64,000 nt of DNA from Brasilonema angustatum HA4187-MV1 (GCA_019359695.1 JAHHGV010000004.1:34031-98030); one strand, 5' to 3'. Counted from the stretch's first letter, positions 24,821 to 35,240 are shown. Made by a program: numbers and translations. Notes: a model not told the origin generated them from the sequence alone.

Positions 24821-25043
24821 GAGTACGAAAGTTCTCCATTAAGTTATTCAGATTGCTCTGCATTACGTTTTGGTCAGCAGACAAAACTCACTTATAAATT
24901 CAATTAACTCGAACTCATATCGAGTACATATAAATATCATACTCGTTACAACTACGATTTGCAACAAATCCAAACAATAGGCACTTACAAGAAAAAAATG
25001 CCCAATCTTGTTCCAGCCCTCTGGGCTGGACGACCTCCACTCA

Positions 25044-28000
25044 TTAGCTGATATGTAGCACCTCTTGTAACAACTTGCGTTCTTCAATGGGTAGTTCTAG
25101 CAAGACACGCCTATCGCCTTTTGTCTCCCGATAGCGGACAGCAGCATTGAGAAGCCGGAGGGGAATTTGGAACTCAGGACGATTTCCTACAACTTCCTGC
25201 CAAACTTCTAGCCATGTTTGTGCTGCTTTGTCGCTTACCATTTCTGACATCAACGCACCGATGGTTTTTTCGCGGACAAGTCCCTGTGCTAATGCTGGGG
25301 CGACTTGGTGTTTGTTGTAAAGTTCAATTAGGGTGGTGATGTGGTTTTTCCACAGCGCTGCATCGTTTGTGGTGTTGAACAGAATACAGATAATTAACTC
25401 CGCATCCTCAGCATCTGGTTCAGCCACCTCGGCAAAGCGGTTAAGCGCATCGTCTAATGCGGTGATGCCTTCTTCCCAACGATTCAGCCCTAGAATTGCG
25501 ATCGCTCTGTTGAAGAAAACTGACGAAGATTGGTCGCCGAGTTCAATTGCTTTATCGCAGGATGCTAATGCTTCCTGATGACGTCTGAGTATATCCAGTA
25601 GCCAACCTCGGCTGAACCAAGCCCAAGTATAATTCGGGTTAAGCGAAATCGCTTTATCCAAGGATGCTAAAGCTTCCTCATAGCATTTGAGGTCGTATAG
25701 CACATCGCCTCGACCGCCCCAAGCCCAAGCATAATTAGGGTCAAGCGAAATCGCTTTGTCCAAGGATGCCAATGCTTCCTGGTAGCGTTTGAGAGAACCC
25801 AGCAAATCGCCTCGCTTTGCCCAAGCCCACTTATAATTAGAATCAAGCGAAATCGCTTTATCCAAGGATGCCAAAGCTTCCTCATAGCATTTGAGTTCGT
25901 ATAGCACATCGCCTCGACCGCCCCAAGCCCAAGCATAATTAGGGTCAAGCGAAATCGCTTTGTCCAAGGATGCCAATGCTTCTTCGTAGCGTTGCAGCTT
26001 GTCGAGCACATTGCCTCGGTTAGCCCAAGCCCAAGCAAAATTGGAGTCAAGCGAAATTGCTTTGTCGTGGGATACCAAAGCATCTTCGTAGCGTTGGAGG
26101 TTGGTTAGCACTAAGCCTCGCTCAGTCCAAGCCCACTTATAATTGGGGTAAAGCAAAATCGCTTTGTCGTACGATACCAAAGCTTCCTCGTAGCGTTGAA
26201 GTTTTTGGAGCAACCAACCTCGGTTAGCCCAAGCCCAAGCAAAATTGGAGTCAAGCGAAATCGCCTTATCGTAGGATATCAAAGCATCTTCGTAGCGTTG
26301 GAGGTTGTCTAACACGTCGCCTCGGTTAGCCCAAGCCCACTTATAATTAGGGTCAAGCTCAATTGCTTTGTCGTACGATACCAATGCTTCCTGGTAGCGT
26401 TGGAGGTTGTCTAACACGTCGCCTCGGTTAGCCCAAGCCCAAGCATAATTGGGGTTAAGCTCAATTGCTTTGTCATAGGATGCCAATGCTTCTTCGTAGC
26501 GTTGCAGCTTGTCGAGCACATCACTTCGCTTACCCCAAGCCTGGGCAGATTTGAGGTCAAGCGAAATCACTTTGTCGTAGGATACTAAAGCTTCCTCATA
26601 ACGTTGGAGTTTTCCTAGCGCATCGCCTCTATTTGCCCAAGCCCAAAGATAATCGCGGTCAAGCGAAATCGCTTTGTCGTAAGCAGCTAAGGCTTCCTCA
26701 TAACGTTGAAACTTCTCTAGCAACACACCTCGGTTGCGCCAAGCCCAGATATCATTGGGGTCAAGCGAAATCGCTTTGTCTAAGGATACTAAAGCATCTT
26801 CGTAGCGTTTGAGGTTGTTCAGTATCAACCCTCTTCTCACCCAACCCCACACATAATTGGGGTCAAACCCAATCGCTTTGTCTAAAGATACCAAAGCATC
26901 TTCGTAACGTTGGAGGTTGTCTAGCACATCACCTCGGTGTGCCCAAGCCCTAGCAAAATTGGGGTCAAGCGAAATCGCTTTGTCTAAGGATACCAAAGCA
27001 TCTTCGTAGCGTTGGAGGTTGTTGAGTGATTCACCTCGGCGTCCCCAAGCCTTGGCAAAATTGGGGTCAAGCGAAATCGCTTTGTCGAGCGATGCTAAAG
27101 CTTCCTCATAGCGTTTAAGACCATTTAAGCAGCGTGCCTGTTCTAACCAGTCCTCTGCCTGACCACGAATTAATACTAGTTTCTCTGCATATCGCAGAGC
27201 ATTAAGATAGTCTTGCTTCTCAAACCAATTCTCATATTCTTGCCAGTACGCCGCCACCCGAGGATCTTCATCTTCATCTTCCATTGCTTGAAGTGCATAA
27301 AGCACATATTCTCGCTCCACAACAGCATCAGGTGGAAGCGGTTCTAGACGTTGCTGATACCTAGTAGGATGATTTTGTTCGTAAGGAAAATCATCAATTC
27401 GCGCTTGATTGAACTGTTGTCCTAAATCATCAAACCATCCATTATTCCTGATTTCATCAATATCCTGTCCCAATCGCTGTTGCAACTCTGTACGCGTATA
27501 CCAAATTCGCAAAAAGTCAATAAATAATCGTATTGGTTCATCCCGCTGCTTCTTTACCTCCAAGCAAAACCGCATCAGCGGTTCGTGCAGTTCGTAAAAT
27601 GACTCACGCCCAATGAATTCAGAATTAACGTAGCCCTTTTCCCGCAAATCCTTAAGTTGACTTGATGCTGTCTGATGAGTCATAAAACAGCGTTGGGCAA
27701 TCTCCTTCACACTAACAGCACGGCGACGATCAGCGAGAAACTCAATAATTTTTCTTTGCTGCTGCGAAAGCCATGACATCCGCGCTTGATAGTAAGGTGT
27801 CAAATCATCAAGCATCCGCATGAACGGTTCCACTAGTTCATCTAAGGACTTACGCGTGAGGAACTGGGAGAAAATCACGTAGACGCGGGGGTTTCCACCA
27901 GAGAGATGATGGATGGCTTTGATGCGATCGCGTCCTGTTGCCGTTTTGATAAAATCTTCTAGTTCTTTATCCCCTTCTAATTGAGCAATATGCCTCAACA

Positions 28001-28664
28001 ACTCCACTGCTTCATCTAGCGTTAACTCCTCTAAATGATGAGAATAAAAGAAGTTATAGAAGGGGTCATCTTTGTGGATGATTCCATCAAACAAACTTTG
28101 TGCTGTTGCCAGAATTGTTAAAAATGAATAATTCTGTATATAAGCCCGCAGTTGCTTTTGCCCAATATCACCTAAGCCGTTAAACACATCATCTAAATTT
28201 TCCATCAACAGCAGCAGCGTGCGTTTACCAACAAATTCTCTGAGTAATGCTGCAGCTTGATGTTCAGCTTCTTGTTGTGATAACTGATAAAGTGCTTCAA
28301 CTTGCTGATTTAACTTAGCATTATATTCTGCTGGATATTCTTTTTGTAGCGCTCGAAATATCCGCAACAGCAAATCTAAAAACGATGTAACGCCCCACTC
28401 TTCCTCTCTTAACCATGCGATGACTAACTTATCCTGTAAGTCTTCCATGTTGGAGACGCGGTGATACATCAGTGTTATCATGTGTGTCTTCCCAATACCG
28501 CGCATCCCCAGCAACAGACGAAAATGTTTATTTGCTGTTAGGGTACTTTCACGAATCAAATCAACTAAATAATCTGCCAAGTTATGACGCTGGACAAAAA
28601 TTGCTTCCAAAGTTTCTGCAGTCATCAGACTAGGGGTGAAGCGAGAGAGGAAGGTACTTTTCAT
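25044..28664 (-). CDS. STAND-type NTPase with winged helix and about 16 TPRs
   Basis: A 1206-residue protein. Walker A GMRGIGKTHM lies near residue 55 and Walker B LLLLMENLDD near 155. A helical region with LSGGNPRVY (sensor) follows, then a winged helix (about 310-370, AVSVKEIAQRCFMTHQTASS). After a charged linker come about 16 TPRs of exactly 34 residues (about 515-1080; consensus YEEALASLDKAISLDPNYAWAWANRGDVL) and a helical C-terminal domain. The layout is that of a signalling or conflict NTPase with a TPR sensor. The ATG at 28664 has the ribosome binding site GAGAGG, which overlaps the stop of the upstream ATPase gene. An ATG at 28691 is the alternative. Confidence 0.8.
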   Translation of the reverse strand: MKSTFLSRFTPSLMTAETLEAIFVQRHNLADYLVDLIRESTLTANKHFRLLLGMRGIGKTHMITLMYHRVSNMEDLQDKLVIAWLREEEWGVTSFLDLLLRIFRALQKEYPAEYNAKLNQQVEALYQLSQQEAEHQAAALLREFVGKRTLLLLMENLDDVFNGLGDIGQKQLRAYIQNYSFLTILATAQSLFDGIIHKDDPFYNFFYSHHLEELTLDEAVELLRHIAQLEGDKELEDFIKTATGRDRIKAIHHLSGGNPRVYVIFSQFLTRKSLDELVEPFMRMLDDLTPYYQARMSWLSQQQRKIIEFLADRRRAVSVKEIAQRCFMTHQTASSQLKDLREKGYVNSEFIGRESFYELHEPLMRFCLEVKKQRDEPIRLFIDFLRIWYTRTELQQRLGQDIDEIRNNGWFDDLGQQFNQARIDDFPYEQNHPTRYQQRLEPLPPDAVVEREYVLYALQAMEDEDEDPRVAAYWQEYENWFEKQDYLNALRYAEKLVLIRGQAEDWLEQARCLNGLKRYEEALASLDKAISLDPNFAKAWGRRGESLNNLQRYEDALVSLDKAISLDPNFARAWAHRGDVLDNLQRYEDALVSLDKAIGFDPNYVWGWVRRGLILNNLKRYEDALVSLDKAISLDPNDIWAWRNRGVLLEKFQRYEEALAAYDKAISLDRDYLWAWANRGDALGKLQRYEEALVSYDKVISLDLKSAQAWGKRSDVLDKLQRYEEALASYDKAIELNPNYAWAWANRGDVLDNLQRYQEALVSYDKAIELDPNYKWAWANRGDVLDNLQRYEDALISYDKAISLDSNFAWAWANRGWLLQKLQRYEEALVSYDKAILLYPNYKWAWTERGLVLTNLQRYEDALVSHDKAISLDSNFAWAWANRGNVLDKLQRYEEALASLDKAISLDPNYAWAWGGRGDVLYELKCYEEALASLDKAISLDSNYKWAWAKRGDLLGSLKRYQEALASLDKAISLDPNYAWAWGGRGDVLYDLKCYEEALASLDKAISLNPNYTWAWFSRGWLLDILRRHQEALASCDKAIELGDQSSSVFFNRAIAILGLNRWEEGITALDDALNRFAEVAEPDAEDAELIICILFNTTNDAALWKNHITTLIELYNKHQVAPALAQGLVREKTIGALMSEMVSDKAAQTWLEVWQEVVGNRPEFQIPLRLLNAAVRYRETKGDRRVLLELPIEERKLLQEVLHIS
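25450..27125 (-). repeat. tandem 102-bp TPR-coding repeats
   Basis: About 16 successive 34-codon units encode TPRs. Some 102-bp units are nearly identical over long stretches (for example those around 25700 and 25930). This signals recent duplication or conversion, as in the WD40 array. Confidence 0.85.
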
Positions 28665-28669
28665 CTTTA

Positions 28670-29833
28670 TTAACCTCTCAATAATTTCCAATAACTTTGA
28701 ATCAGCCGATAGCGAAAACTATATCCTTCGGTTTGTCGAAGAATATAGTAATCACGTTCCAATAGTCTTAATACAGTCCGTGCGATTTCTTTGTTTTGTG
28801 TTTCTGGCTCTTGTTTAAGATTGTGGAATAACTCATCAAACAACAAAGGCTCGTTTGAAACTGCCAAAATATCCAGTGAAATTAGAGCATAAGGACGTTG
28901 CTCATCACTATAGTAATTATCAATCCGCTCTCGATAATGATCCATTTTCCAAGGATTGAGCGGGTCTAATAAACAATCTTCGATAGTTTTAGTTATAGTT
29001 ACTGCATCCACCTTTTTGCCTTGCATTTTTAGTTTAATAATCAAGTGGTGGATGTAGAAGGGAATGTTATCCATTGCTTGAGCTATTGCAGCAGCAGTTA
29101 CCCATGAATCAGTCGTAGAAATATTTTCTCCTAAAAGTAATCTATGAGCTAAACCTGTAGCATCAACATGGGATAATGGCGGAATATCTGCTGAATACAT
29201 ATCATTTGTCGGCTCATTGGTGTATCCTTCTTTTTTCAAAGAAGCAATCACATGATGCAAGCCAATAGAACCCGTAAATACCATCCTGACATCGGGATAC
29301 ATCTGACGGATAGAACGCAATGTATCCAAAACTTCCATCGCCGCTTGATTGCCGATATTACCCAGCATATAGGGCACTTCATCCCAAAGTAGAATGACTT
29401 TGCGTTCTTGATTCTCAACTAAATCGCCTATAGTTTTTGTGAGTAATGTTTTCCAGTGGGGAGCAGCAAATTCAGGTAACTTAACACCCATAGCTTCTGT
29501 ACCACTGATTTGTGTCAATAGCTGGCGCGTGCGTCTTGCTGTTCGTCGCAAACCGCTTAAGTATTCTTCAACATCTTGCAAAATAGTCTCGACAAATTCT
29601 AGGGGCGAACGCACTTTCTCCAAGTCATGATAAATAGGGAGCTTATCCTCTGGAGCTTCTGCTTGCATTTTTTTTATGATGCAAGTTTTACCCATCCGCC
29701 GTTCCGCATTCAGCATCAGGCTTTGTCTGTCCAAAATTTCCCAAAACTGCTGAATAAGTTGATCTCGTCCAATCACCTCATTTGGGGAAATTTGCCCTCC
29801 AGGGTTAGCCCTTAGTTTTAACGGTATCACCAT
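28670..29833 (-). CDS. archaeal-type P-loop ATPase, partner of the TPR NTPase
   Basis: A 387-residue ATPase. Walker A is the variant LNAERRMGKTCI (residues 41-52), typical of the ATPase_2 (archaeal ATPase) group. Walker B is KVILLWDEVPYML (about 143-155). A MVFTGSIG sensor strand and a C-terminal winged-helix region (LLERDYYILRQTEGYSFRYRL) follow. It lies 5 bp upstream of the TPR NTPase start, so the two are translationally coupled and probably work together. What they sense or do is not known. The ATG gives MVIPLKLRANPGGQ. Confidence 0.8.
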   Translation of the reverse strand: MVIPLKLRANPGGQISPNEVIGRDQLIQQFWEILDRQSLMLNAERRMGKTCIIKKMQAEAPEDKLPIYHDLEKVRSPLEFVETILQDVEEYLSGLRRTARRTRQLLTQISGTEAMGVKLPEFAAPHWKTLLTKTIGDLVENQERKVILLWDEVPYMLGNIGNQAAMEVLDTLRSIRQMYPDVRMVFTGSIGLHHVIASLKKEGYTNEPTNDMYSADIPPLSHVDATGLAHRLLLGENISTTDSWVTAAAIAQAMDNIPFYIHHLIIKLKMQGKKVDAVTITKTIEDCLLDPLNPWKMDHYRERIDNYYSDEQRPYALISLDILAVSNEPLLFDELFHNLKQEPETQNKEIARTVLRLLERDYYILRQTEGYSFRYRLIQSYWKLLRG

Positions 29834-30788
29834 ATCTATACCCTCAAAATATACGTAAAGAATAACGTATTAAAAAATAAACATTATTATACGAAATGCA
29901 TTTTTTACGGAGAATGCGACGGGAATTTTCTCCTAACTGCGCGTGGAAAGGTCATAGGCGGTTCATTCTCAACAAGTTCGCTTTATTGAGCAATAAAATC
30001 GCCTATGCATGGAAGGAAGAAATTAGAGAGCAAGGCAAAAATATTTTCGTGTGTTTTAACGTATGCAGTTGATGACCGAAAAAAAAAGGATACTAGCACC
30101 ATTATTCATTTATGGAGAAAAATACGGAGCAACTTTATTCAAGCCCCTGGATTTAGGAGCCAGTGCTCGGCTAGAGTTCCCCGACTTGTAGACGCCGGAG
30201 GCGTGAGACAGCGCTATGCAGGAGGTGACGACAACCGGCTGCGGGAGGGCTGGCGGCTACTTAGTTGCTTACAAATCTATTTACAAATTAAGACCAAAAA
30301 GTTAGTTTGTTAAAAAAAATCTTTCATCGTAGTTATAAAGAATACTAAATATACTTATTGTTTATTTAAACTTTTTGTTAAAAAAAACTACTGTAAATGA
30401 AGTAAAAGTATGTTATGTTCAGCAGTCTTGATGACCTTTCTTTAGCATTAATTATGTTTATAGACAAGCGTATATGCTACTGCAATCAATTTAATTACTA
30501 AATTATTATGAGGTTTTGATAATAAAATTTCTAATGATAAAAAAACTGTCACATAGCCAAAATGCTCATATTTGTAAGGTTTGTGACTTGAAATGAGAGT
30601 TAAATTTTGATAAATTGACCAAGGATTAATCAAAAACCTGATCCCCAAACATCTAGGTTTGTGATAGTCTGTTGCAGTTACGCAAAAAGTGAACGCAGAA
30701 CGAGTTGAAATTTTTTTTAAGATCTATCACTCATCAGTGGTGCAAATTTATAAACCTCTGTTCTTCAGTCGCTTTAACATTCGGACGC
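29834..30788. other. intergenic region with a repeat patch
   Basis: Mostly AT-rich. A GC-richer patch at about 30146-30262 carries pieces of dispersed repeats (AGGAGCCAGTGCT and CGGCTGCGGGAGGGCTGGCGG). The last 140 bp form a long leader for the RlpA-like gene. I looked for a c-di-AMP-type riboswitch there and found no matching motif. Confidence 0.45.
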
Positions 30789-31901
30789 ATGAATCAAAAA
30801 CATTTGTGGACTGTTGTCGCTGTCTTTTCTACTGTTTTTGGGACACAATCTGTAGGTCGCGCCCAAACGACCAAGGAAACGTCTCCAAGTTCGTCACTTC
30901 CTTCTGGTGACGTGGTGAAAGTAGGAGAATACAAATCCCCACCGGGAAACCCTGCTTCTAATGCTGTGATGACTGAAATTCAGGCTCATGAAGTTGCAGG
31001 GCGTCAAGCGGCAACACTCTATATTCGTAAAATTCCGGTTCTTACGTTTGTGGGTGAAAATGTTGGTCAGCAGCCAACTGCAAGTGCCCAGATAAAAGTT
31101 GGTGCATTTAGTGATGAAAATGGCACAAAGTTTGGCAGCACAAATGCAAGCAGCTCAACAAAGGTAGTATCAATTGGGGAAAGCATAGATGTCAAAAACC
31201 AACCTAATTCTACTAAAGATGACCCAGTTCAGAGGGCTTCGGTCGTAGCCGCTAAGATAAACCAGCTGATCTGGGATAAAGTGGATGCCAACAAGATTAC
31301 GGTGAGTTGGATAGCAGCAGGTGAGTCAACAGCAAATCAAGCCCAGAAAAATGACCAAGCTGGTCAGCAATCAGTACAAGGTCGCTACATCATCAAGGCA
31401 AATGGCGACGAAATCGTGGAAATCGATGATCATACATGGCTAGCAGATACAACCAAAGATCGAGCTAAAGATGCTCTGCAAGCCACAAATCGTCTGCGAA
31501 GATTAGTAGGTCAGGCATCTCCCCTGAATGAAATTGCTAATTTACCCGCAAAAGCCCTGGTACAAATACCAAAAATATCCGTGCCAGATTTGCCAGGACA
31601 GATAGTCAAAGGACTAAAAGGAGTAGCTTCCTATTATGGCTATGATGGTTCTGGCAACCGCACTGCTACTGGTGAAAGGTTTAATCCAGAAGGAATGACT
31701 GCTGCCCATCGCAGCTTACCTTTTGGAACGCGAGTCCGTGTGACCAACACTCGTAATGGTCGTTCCGTAGTAGTTCGGATTAATGATCGAGGACCCTACG
31801 TTCGGGGTCGAATGATTGACATTTCTGTTGGTGCAGCGCGCATTTTAGGAATGATGGGTAGGGGTGTTGCACCTGTGCGGATAGAAGTGTTAGGAAGGTA
31901 A
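30789..31901 (+). CDS. RlpA-like exported double-psi beta-barrel protein
   Basis: Exported protein of the RlpA group, whose members act on or bind peptidoglycan at septa. The ATG at 30789 gives a signal peptide (MNQKHLWTVVAVFSTVFG, cleavage near VGRAQ); an upstream TTG would bury it. The middle (about 30-270) is a low-conservation beta-rich region. The DPBB domain is at about 275-370, with GVASYYGYDGSGNRTATGERF, LPFGTRVRVTN, RINDRGPY and RMIDISVGAARILGM. There is no SPOR domain. Lytic activity is not proven from sequence. Confidence 0.85.
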   Translation: MNQKHLWTVVAVFSTVFGTQSVGRAQTTKETSPSSSLPSGDVVKVGEYKSPPGNPASNAVMTEIQAHEVAGRQAATLYIRKIPVLTFVGENVGQQPTASAQIKVGAFSDENGTKFGSTNASSSTKVVSIGESIDVKNQPNSTKDDPVQRASVVAAKINQLIWDKVDANKITVSWIAAGESTANQAQKNDQAGQQSVQGRYIIKANGDEIVEIDDHTWLADTTKDRAKDALQATNRLRRLVGQASPLNEIANLPAKALVQIPKISVPDLPGQIVKGLKGVASYYGYDGSGNRTATGERFNPEGMTAAHRSLPFGTRVRVTNTRNGRSVVVRINDRGPYVRGRMIDISVGAARILGMMGRGVAPVRIEVLGR

Positions 31902-32115
31902 GAACCGGGGATGAGGAGGCAGAGTGCGTCCTTGGGAGTTTTCCCCTTTGTACCTGCCGTGGAAATGAGGGGGATGAGGAAGATGAGAAAACGTCAGGAA
32001 GTAATTTCTTCTCCTGTGCTCCATACCTCCTCATCAATCCCCCTAGCTGCTGGTCTACTCCTCAAATTCAGATATAAACTACTGGGGAGAGATAGACAAC
32101 ACTAGGGGTATTTTT

Positions 32116-33714
32116 GTGCGCCTGTTAACAACAGTCGCAGCTTTACGCTGCTATTTAGCTCAACACCGTTTTGAAAATCAGCTTGTAGATCAAGCGCAGC
32201 TGTTAGCATTTGATGTGACTGCTCGATCCCAGACAGCAGTTGGTTTAGTTCCTACGATGGGAGCGTTGCATGAAGGTCATTTAAACTTAATTCAACGGGC
32301 ACGGCAAGAAAATGCCATAGTGATTGTCAGTATCTTCGTAAATCCGCTGCAATTTGGTCCAAACGAAGATTACCAACGCTATCCTCGCACAACAGAGCAA
32401 GACCAATTACTTTGCTCACAAGCAGGAGTAGATACAATTTTTGCTCCTACTCCGGAAGAGATGGGAGTTGCCCAGAAGATTGTACAAGAATCAAAAGTTA
32501 CACAAGTTATCCCGCCATCTGCTATGATATCTGGCTTGTGTGGTCGTACTCGGCTGGGTCACTTCCAAGGTGTAGCCACAATTGTCACCAAGCTTTTCAA
32601 CTTGGTGCAGCCTGACCGAGCTTATTTCGGTCAAAAAGACGGTCAGCAACTTGCCCTTATTAAACGGCTTGTAGCTGATTTGAATTTTCCAATAGAGATT
32701 GTTGCTTGTCCTACGGTGCGAGAAGCATCCGGTCTTGCCGTAAGCTCTCGTAACCAATATTTGACCGCAACACAAAAGCAACAAGCATCTGTGTTGTATC
32801 GTGGTTTGCAAAAAGCTCAAGCAGCTTTTCGCGCAGGAGTTCGTGATGCAAAAGCCCTCATAGCGGCAGTACGGCAAGAAGTGGCAATGTTTAGTTCTGT
32901 TTTAGTGGAATATATTGAATTGGTTGAACCAAATACGTTGATGCTTATAGAAGAAAAAATTGAGGAGGAAGGAATGCTCGCGATCGCTGCTCGTCTTGGT
33001 TCTACACGTTTGATTGATAACATCATTCTGCGCGATCGCCAACCCATTATTGCCATAGACGGACCTGCCGGAGCTGGAAAATCTACTGTTGCTCGTCAAG
33101 TCGCAGCAAACCTGGGTTTAGTGTATTTAGATACAGGAGCGATGTATCGTGCTATCACTTGGTTGGTGCTGCAAAAGGGAATAGCTTTAGACGATGAGTG
33201 TGCGATCGCAGAACTAGCCAACCACTGTGTCATTAAACTAACCCCCAGCAAAGACTTACAAACACCCGTGCAGGTTTGGATTAACGATATTGATGTCACC
33301 CAAGCAATTCGTACTCACGAGGTAACATCTAAAGTATCGGCGATCGCCGCTCAAGGTGCCGTACGTCAAGCACTCCTCAAACTACAGCAAAATTGGGGTA
33401 AAAAAGGTGGTTTAGTTGCAGAAGGGAGGGACATCGGTACCCAAGTTTTCCCTGATGCAGAAGTAAAAATCTTTCTCACCGCCTCTGTCAGCGAGCGTGC
33501 TCGTAGACGCCAGCAAGACTTTCAAAAACAAGGTCAAGCAGAAGTGAGTATACAGCAGCTAGAAAAGGATATCGCTGAACGCGACTGGAAAGACAGCACT
33601 CGCAAAGTTTCTCCCCTGCAAAAAGCTCCAGATGCTGTTGAAATAACGACAGATGGAATGAGCGTTTCTGAAATTACAGAACAAATTGTTGACTTTTACA
33701 CCAATTTGCGGTAA
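32116..33714 (+). CDS. panC-cmk: bifunctional pantothenate synthetase / cytidylate kinase
   Basis: Fusion found in cyanobacteria. Residues 1-300 are pantoate-beta-alanine ligase (coenzyme A precursor synthesis), with the HIGH-like PTMGALHEGHL, FVNPLQFGPNEDY, YFGQKDGQQ and SSRNQYL motifs. Residues about 310-530 are (d)CMP kinase, with P-loop GPAGAGKST at 316-324, YLDTGAMYRA, VAEGRDIGTQVFP and a RRRQQDF lid. Both catalytic sets look complete. The start is GTG (MRLLTTVAALRCYL). A terminator follows at 33727. Confidence 0.95.
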   Translation: MRLLTTVAALRCYLAQHRFENQLVDQAQLLAFDVTARSQTAVGLVPTMGALHEGHLNLIQRARQENAIVIVSIFVNPLQFGPNEDYQRYPRTTEQDQLLCSQAGVDTIFAPTPEEMGVAQKIVQESKVTQVIPPSAMISGLCGRTRLGHFQGVATIVTKLFNLVQPDRAYFGQKDGQQLALIKRLVADLNFPIEIVACPTVREASGLAVSSRNQYLTATQKQQASVLYRGLQKAQAAFRAGVRDAKALIAAVRQEVAMFSSVLVEYIELVEPNTLMLIEEKIEEEGMLAIAARLGSTRLIDNIILRDRQPIIAIDGPAGAGKSTVARQVAANLGLVYLDTGAMYRAITWLVLQKGIALDDECAIAELANHCVIKLTPSKDLQTPVQVWINDIDVTQAIRTHEVTSKVSAIAAQGAVRQALLKLQQNWGKKGGLVAEGRDIGTQVFPDAEVKIFLTASVSERARRRQQDFQKQGQAEVSIQQLEKDIAERDWKDSTRKVSPLQKAPDAVEITTDGMSVSEITEQIVDFYTNLR

Positions 33715-33726
33715 GTATGAAAAAAC

Positions 33727-33767
33727 ATGAGGTGAAAGCTGGCTAAGCCTGTTTTCACCTCATTTTT
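33727..33767 (+). terminator. terminator after panC-cmk
   Basis: ATGAGGTGAAA pairs with TTTCACCTCAT around a 15-nt loop and is followed by TTTT. It lies 12 bp beyond the stop codon. Confidence 0.8.
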
Positions 33768-33990
33768 GACGTGTTGCCGCACATTTCCCCATTCCAACCG
33801 AAATATTCTAAATAGCCGCTTTGACAGGCATTTGTTAAAATCAGGAGTATATTATGCATGATCTCCTATATAAACTCGCCAAGAGTGTTTTTATTCATAA
33901 TATTAATTGTGTTTCAAGCCACCAAATGAATTGAAACATTGCTAAACCATGTAAACTTGATCTGCAAAACACTGACAAGCGCCTAAGACG

Positions 33991-34860
33991 ATGAAATTAT
34001 CTGTAAAATTCGACTTTGAGGATGAGAAGTATAATGCACCAGCTTCTCAAGTCATCCCTTGGTGTCAGATGATTAATCCTCGCTATGGCACAAATGGCTT
34101 ACAGCCTCACGGTTTGGCAATTAAACTGGATAATGCTCAAGCTGTGGCTTTTCAACCCGATGACAATTGGCATGAGCTAGAGCATGAATTTAGCTCTGGA
34201 GCCGAAACAGTCTATATCACTACCACTCCTCGCATAGTCGTCGTGCGTCGGGGACCATTATCTGTTAAAGACCGAGAAACTGGTGTGAAATTGGGTACGC
34301 TCAAAGACAATTATGATGCTTTTTTAGCAGACAAACTTAAATTTAAAACATTTACTCGCTATTTAATTTATTTAGTAGGAGAAGATAAAAAGTTTTTACA
34401 TGAATCCCCTCTACAGTTAACTCTGAATGGAGCCGCAGGAGCAAGTTTCAGCAAGGCTTACTCCGAGTACCAACAAGGTAAAGTCACTAGCGGGTTCGTT
34501 GCTGAATTAGAAAGGGCTTATGCTGGATACCGCAAGCAGCCTCTGACACCAAAAGGTACACTATTCCACGCTCACGGAATTTTTTGCCCTATTATCAACT
34601 GTGAAGAAAGAGGAATTGAACCGAACACAGTTTTGGTAGCTTCAACTGTAGACTACAAACATCCCACAGTTGCCAGCTTAACAGACTACCTCATTGCTTC
34701 CGATTCCCAAGAGTCTGAAATTATCTCTAAGACTTTTGAAGAGTACAAGGACTTTGGAAAGGAAACTATGAAAGCGGAGACACCTCGGATGGAGATGGCA
34801 ACGGTTTCTAGTTCCTACGTTTATCCGGATGAAGATGATTATGCTTATCCACCGTATTAG
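33991..34860 (+). CDS. conserved cyanobacterial protein, DUF5895-like
   Basis: A 289-residue soluble protein that I recognise only tentatively as the DUF5895 family, which is confined mainly to cyanobacteria. There is no signal peptide or membrane span. The sequence has a beta-rich N-terminal half (IPWCQMINPRYGTNGLQPHG), a TPRIVVVRRGP strand and a Tyr/Asp-rich C-terminus (YVYPDEDDYAYPPY). No catalytic motif is evident. It stands alone, with a terminator-like hairpin 35 bp downstream. The function is unknown. Confidence 0.6.
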   Translation: MKLSVKFDFEDEKYNAPASQVIPWCQMINPRYGTNGLQPHGLAIKLDNAQAVAFQPDDNWHELEHEFSSGAETVYITTTPRIVVVRRGPLSVKDRETGVKLGTLKDNYDAFLADKLKFKTFTRYLIYLVGEDKKFLHESPLQLTLNGAAGASFSKAYSEYQQGKVTSGFVAELERAYAGYRKQPLTPKGTLFHAHGIFCPIINCEERGIEPNTVLVASTVDYKHPTVASLTDYLIASDSQESEIISKTFEEYKDFGKETMKAETPRMEMATVSSSYVYPDEDDYAYPPY

Positions 34861-34895
34861 TGCACACAGCGAATAAGTTCCCTGTCTTTAAGCTA

Positions 34896-34945
34896 AAGTC
34901 CTTTTTCAAGGACTTGTTCTTTGTGATCGCCTTTATGAGGCGATC
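34896..34945 (+). terminator. two hairpins after the DUF5895-like gene
   Basis: AAGTCCTT-TTTC-AAGGACTT (34896-34915), followed by GTTCTTT, and GATCGCCT-TTATG-AGGCGATC (34925-34945) lie one after the other. The first is the better terminator. Confidence 0.6.
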
Positions 34946-35039
34946 ATGGATGCTAGTGGCGCATCCCACCCAGCACTGATAGTTTTATTTATTACTAACT
35001 TACATCTGTAGTTATTTCAGCAAGCAGTCCTTGAGCGTT

Positions 35040-35099
35040 TATACAGGACTGCGGGTGATGGCGGTAGATGGAACAGTGTTCGATGTGCCTGCGGAGTGA
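35040..35099 (+). pseudogene. IS4-type transposase scrap
   Basis: A short frame reads GLRVMAVDGTVFDVPAE and then a stop. The motif matches the first catalytic aspartate region of IS4-group transposases (a D-G-T strand). Nothing else of the transposase is left on either side. Confidence 0.5.
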
Positions 35100-35240
35100 G
35101 GGTTCTTCAGGATTGATAAGTAATCAAACAAACTTCATATCAGAGGTTTCTTGAGTAAAGCAATAGAGCGATCGCTCTACTTAACCTTGTATCTTAAGAA
35201 CAGGGTAGCAAATTATGAGTCAGCAAGGCGATAAATTCAA

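Noticed and set aside
24863..25087. Minus-strand 74-codon open frame before the TPR NTPase end
   Set aside because: It overlaps the 3' end of the NTPase gene in another frame and lacks a ribosome binding site.
25450..27125. Regular 102-bp repeats that could suggest a CRISPR-like array
   Set aside because: They are in-frame TPR codons without spacers. The 126-bp WD40 units are likewise coding.
30005..30313. Plus-strand 102-codon open frame
   Set aside because: It runs through dispersed repeat fragments with no start signal.
30560..30788. Possible riboswitch upstream of the RlpA-like gene
   Set aside because: c-di-AMP riboswitches precede some cell-wall genes, but none of the conserved motifs is visible here.
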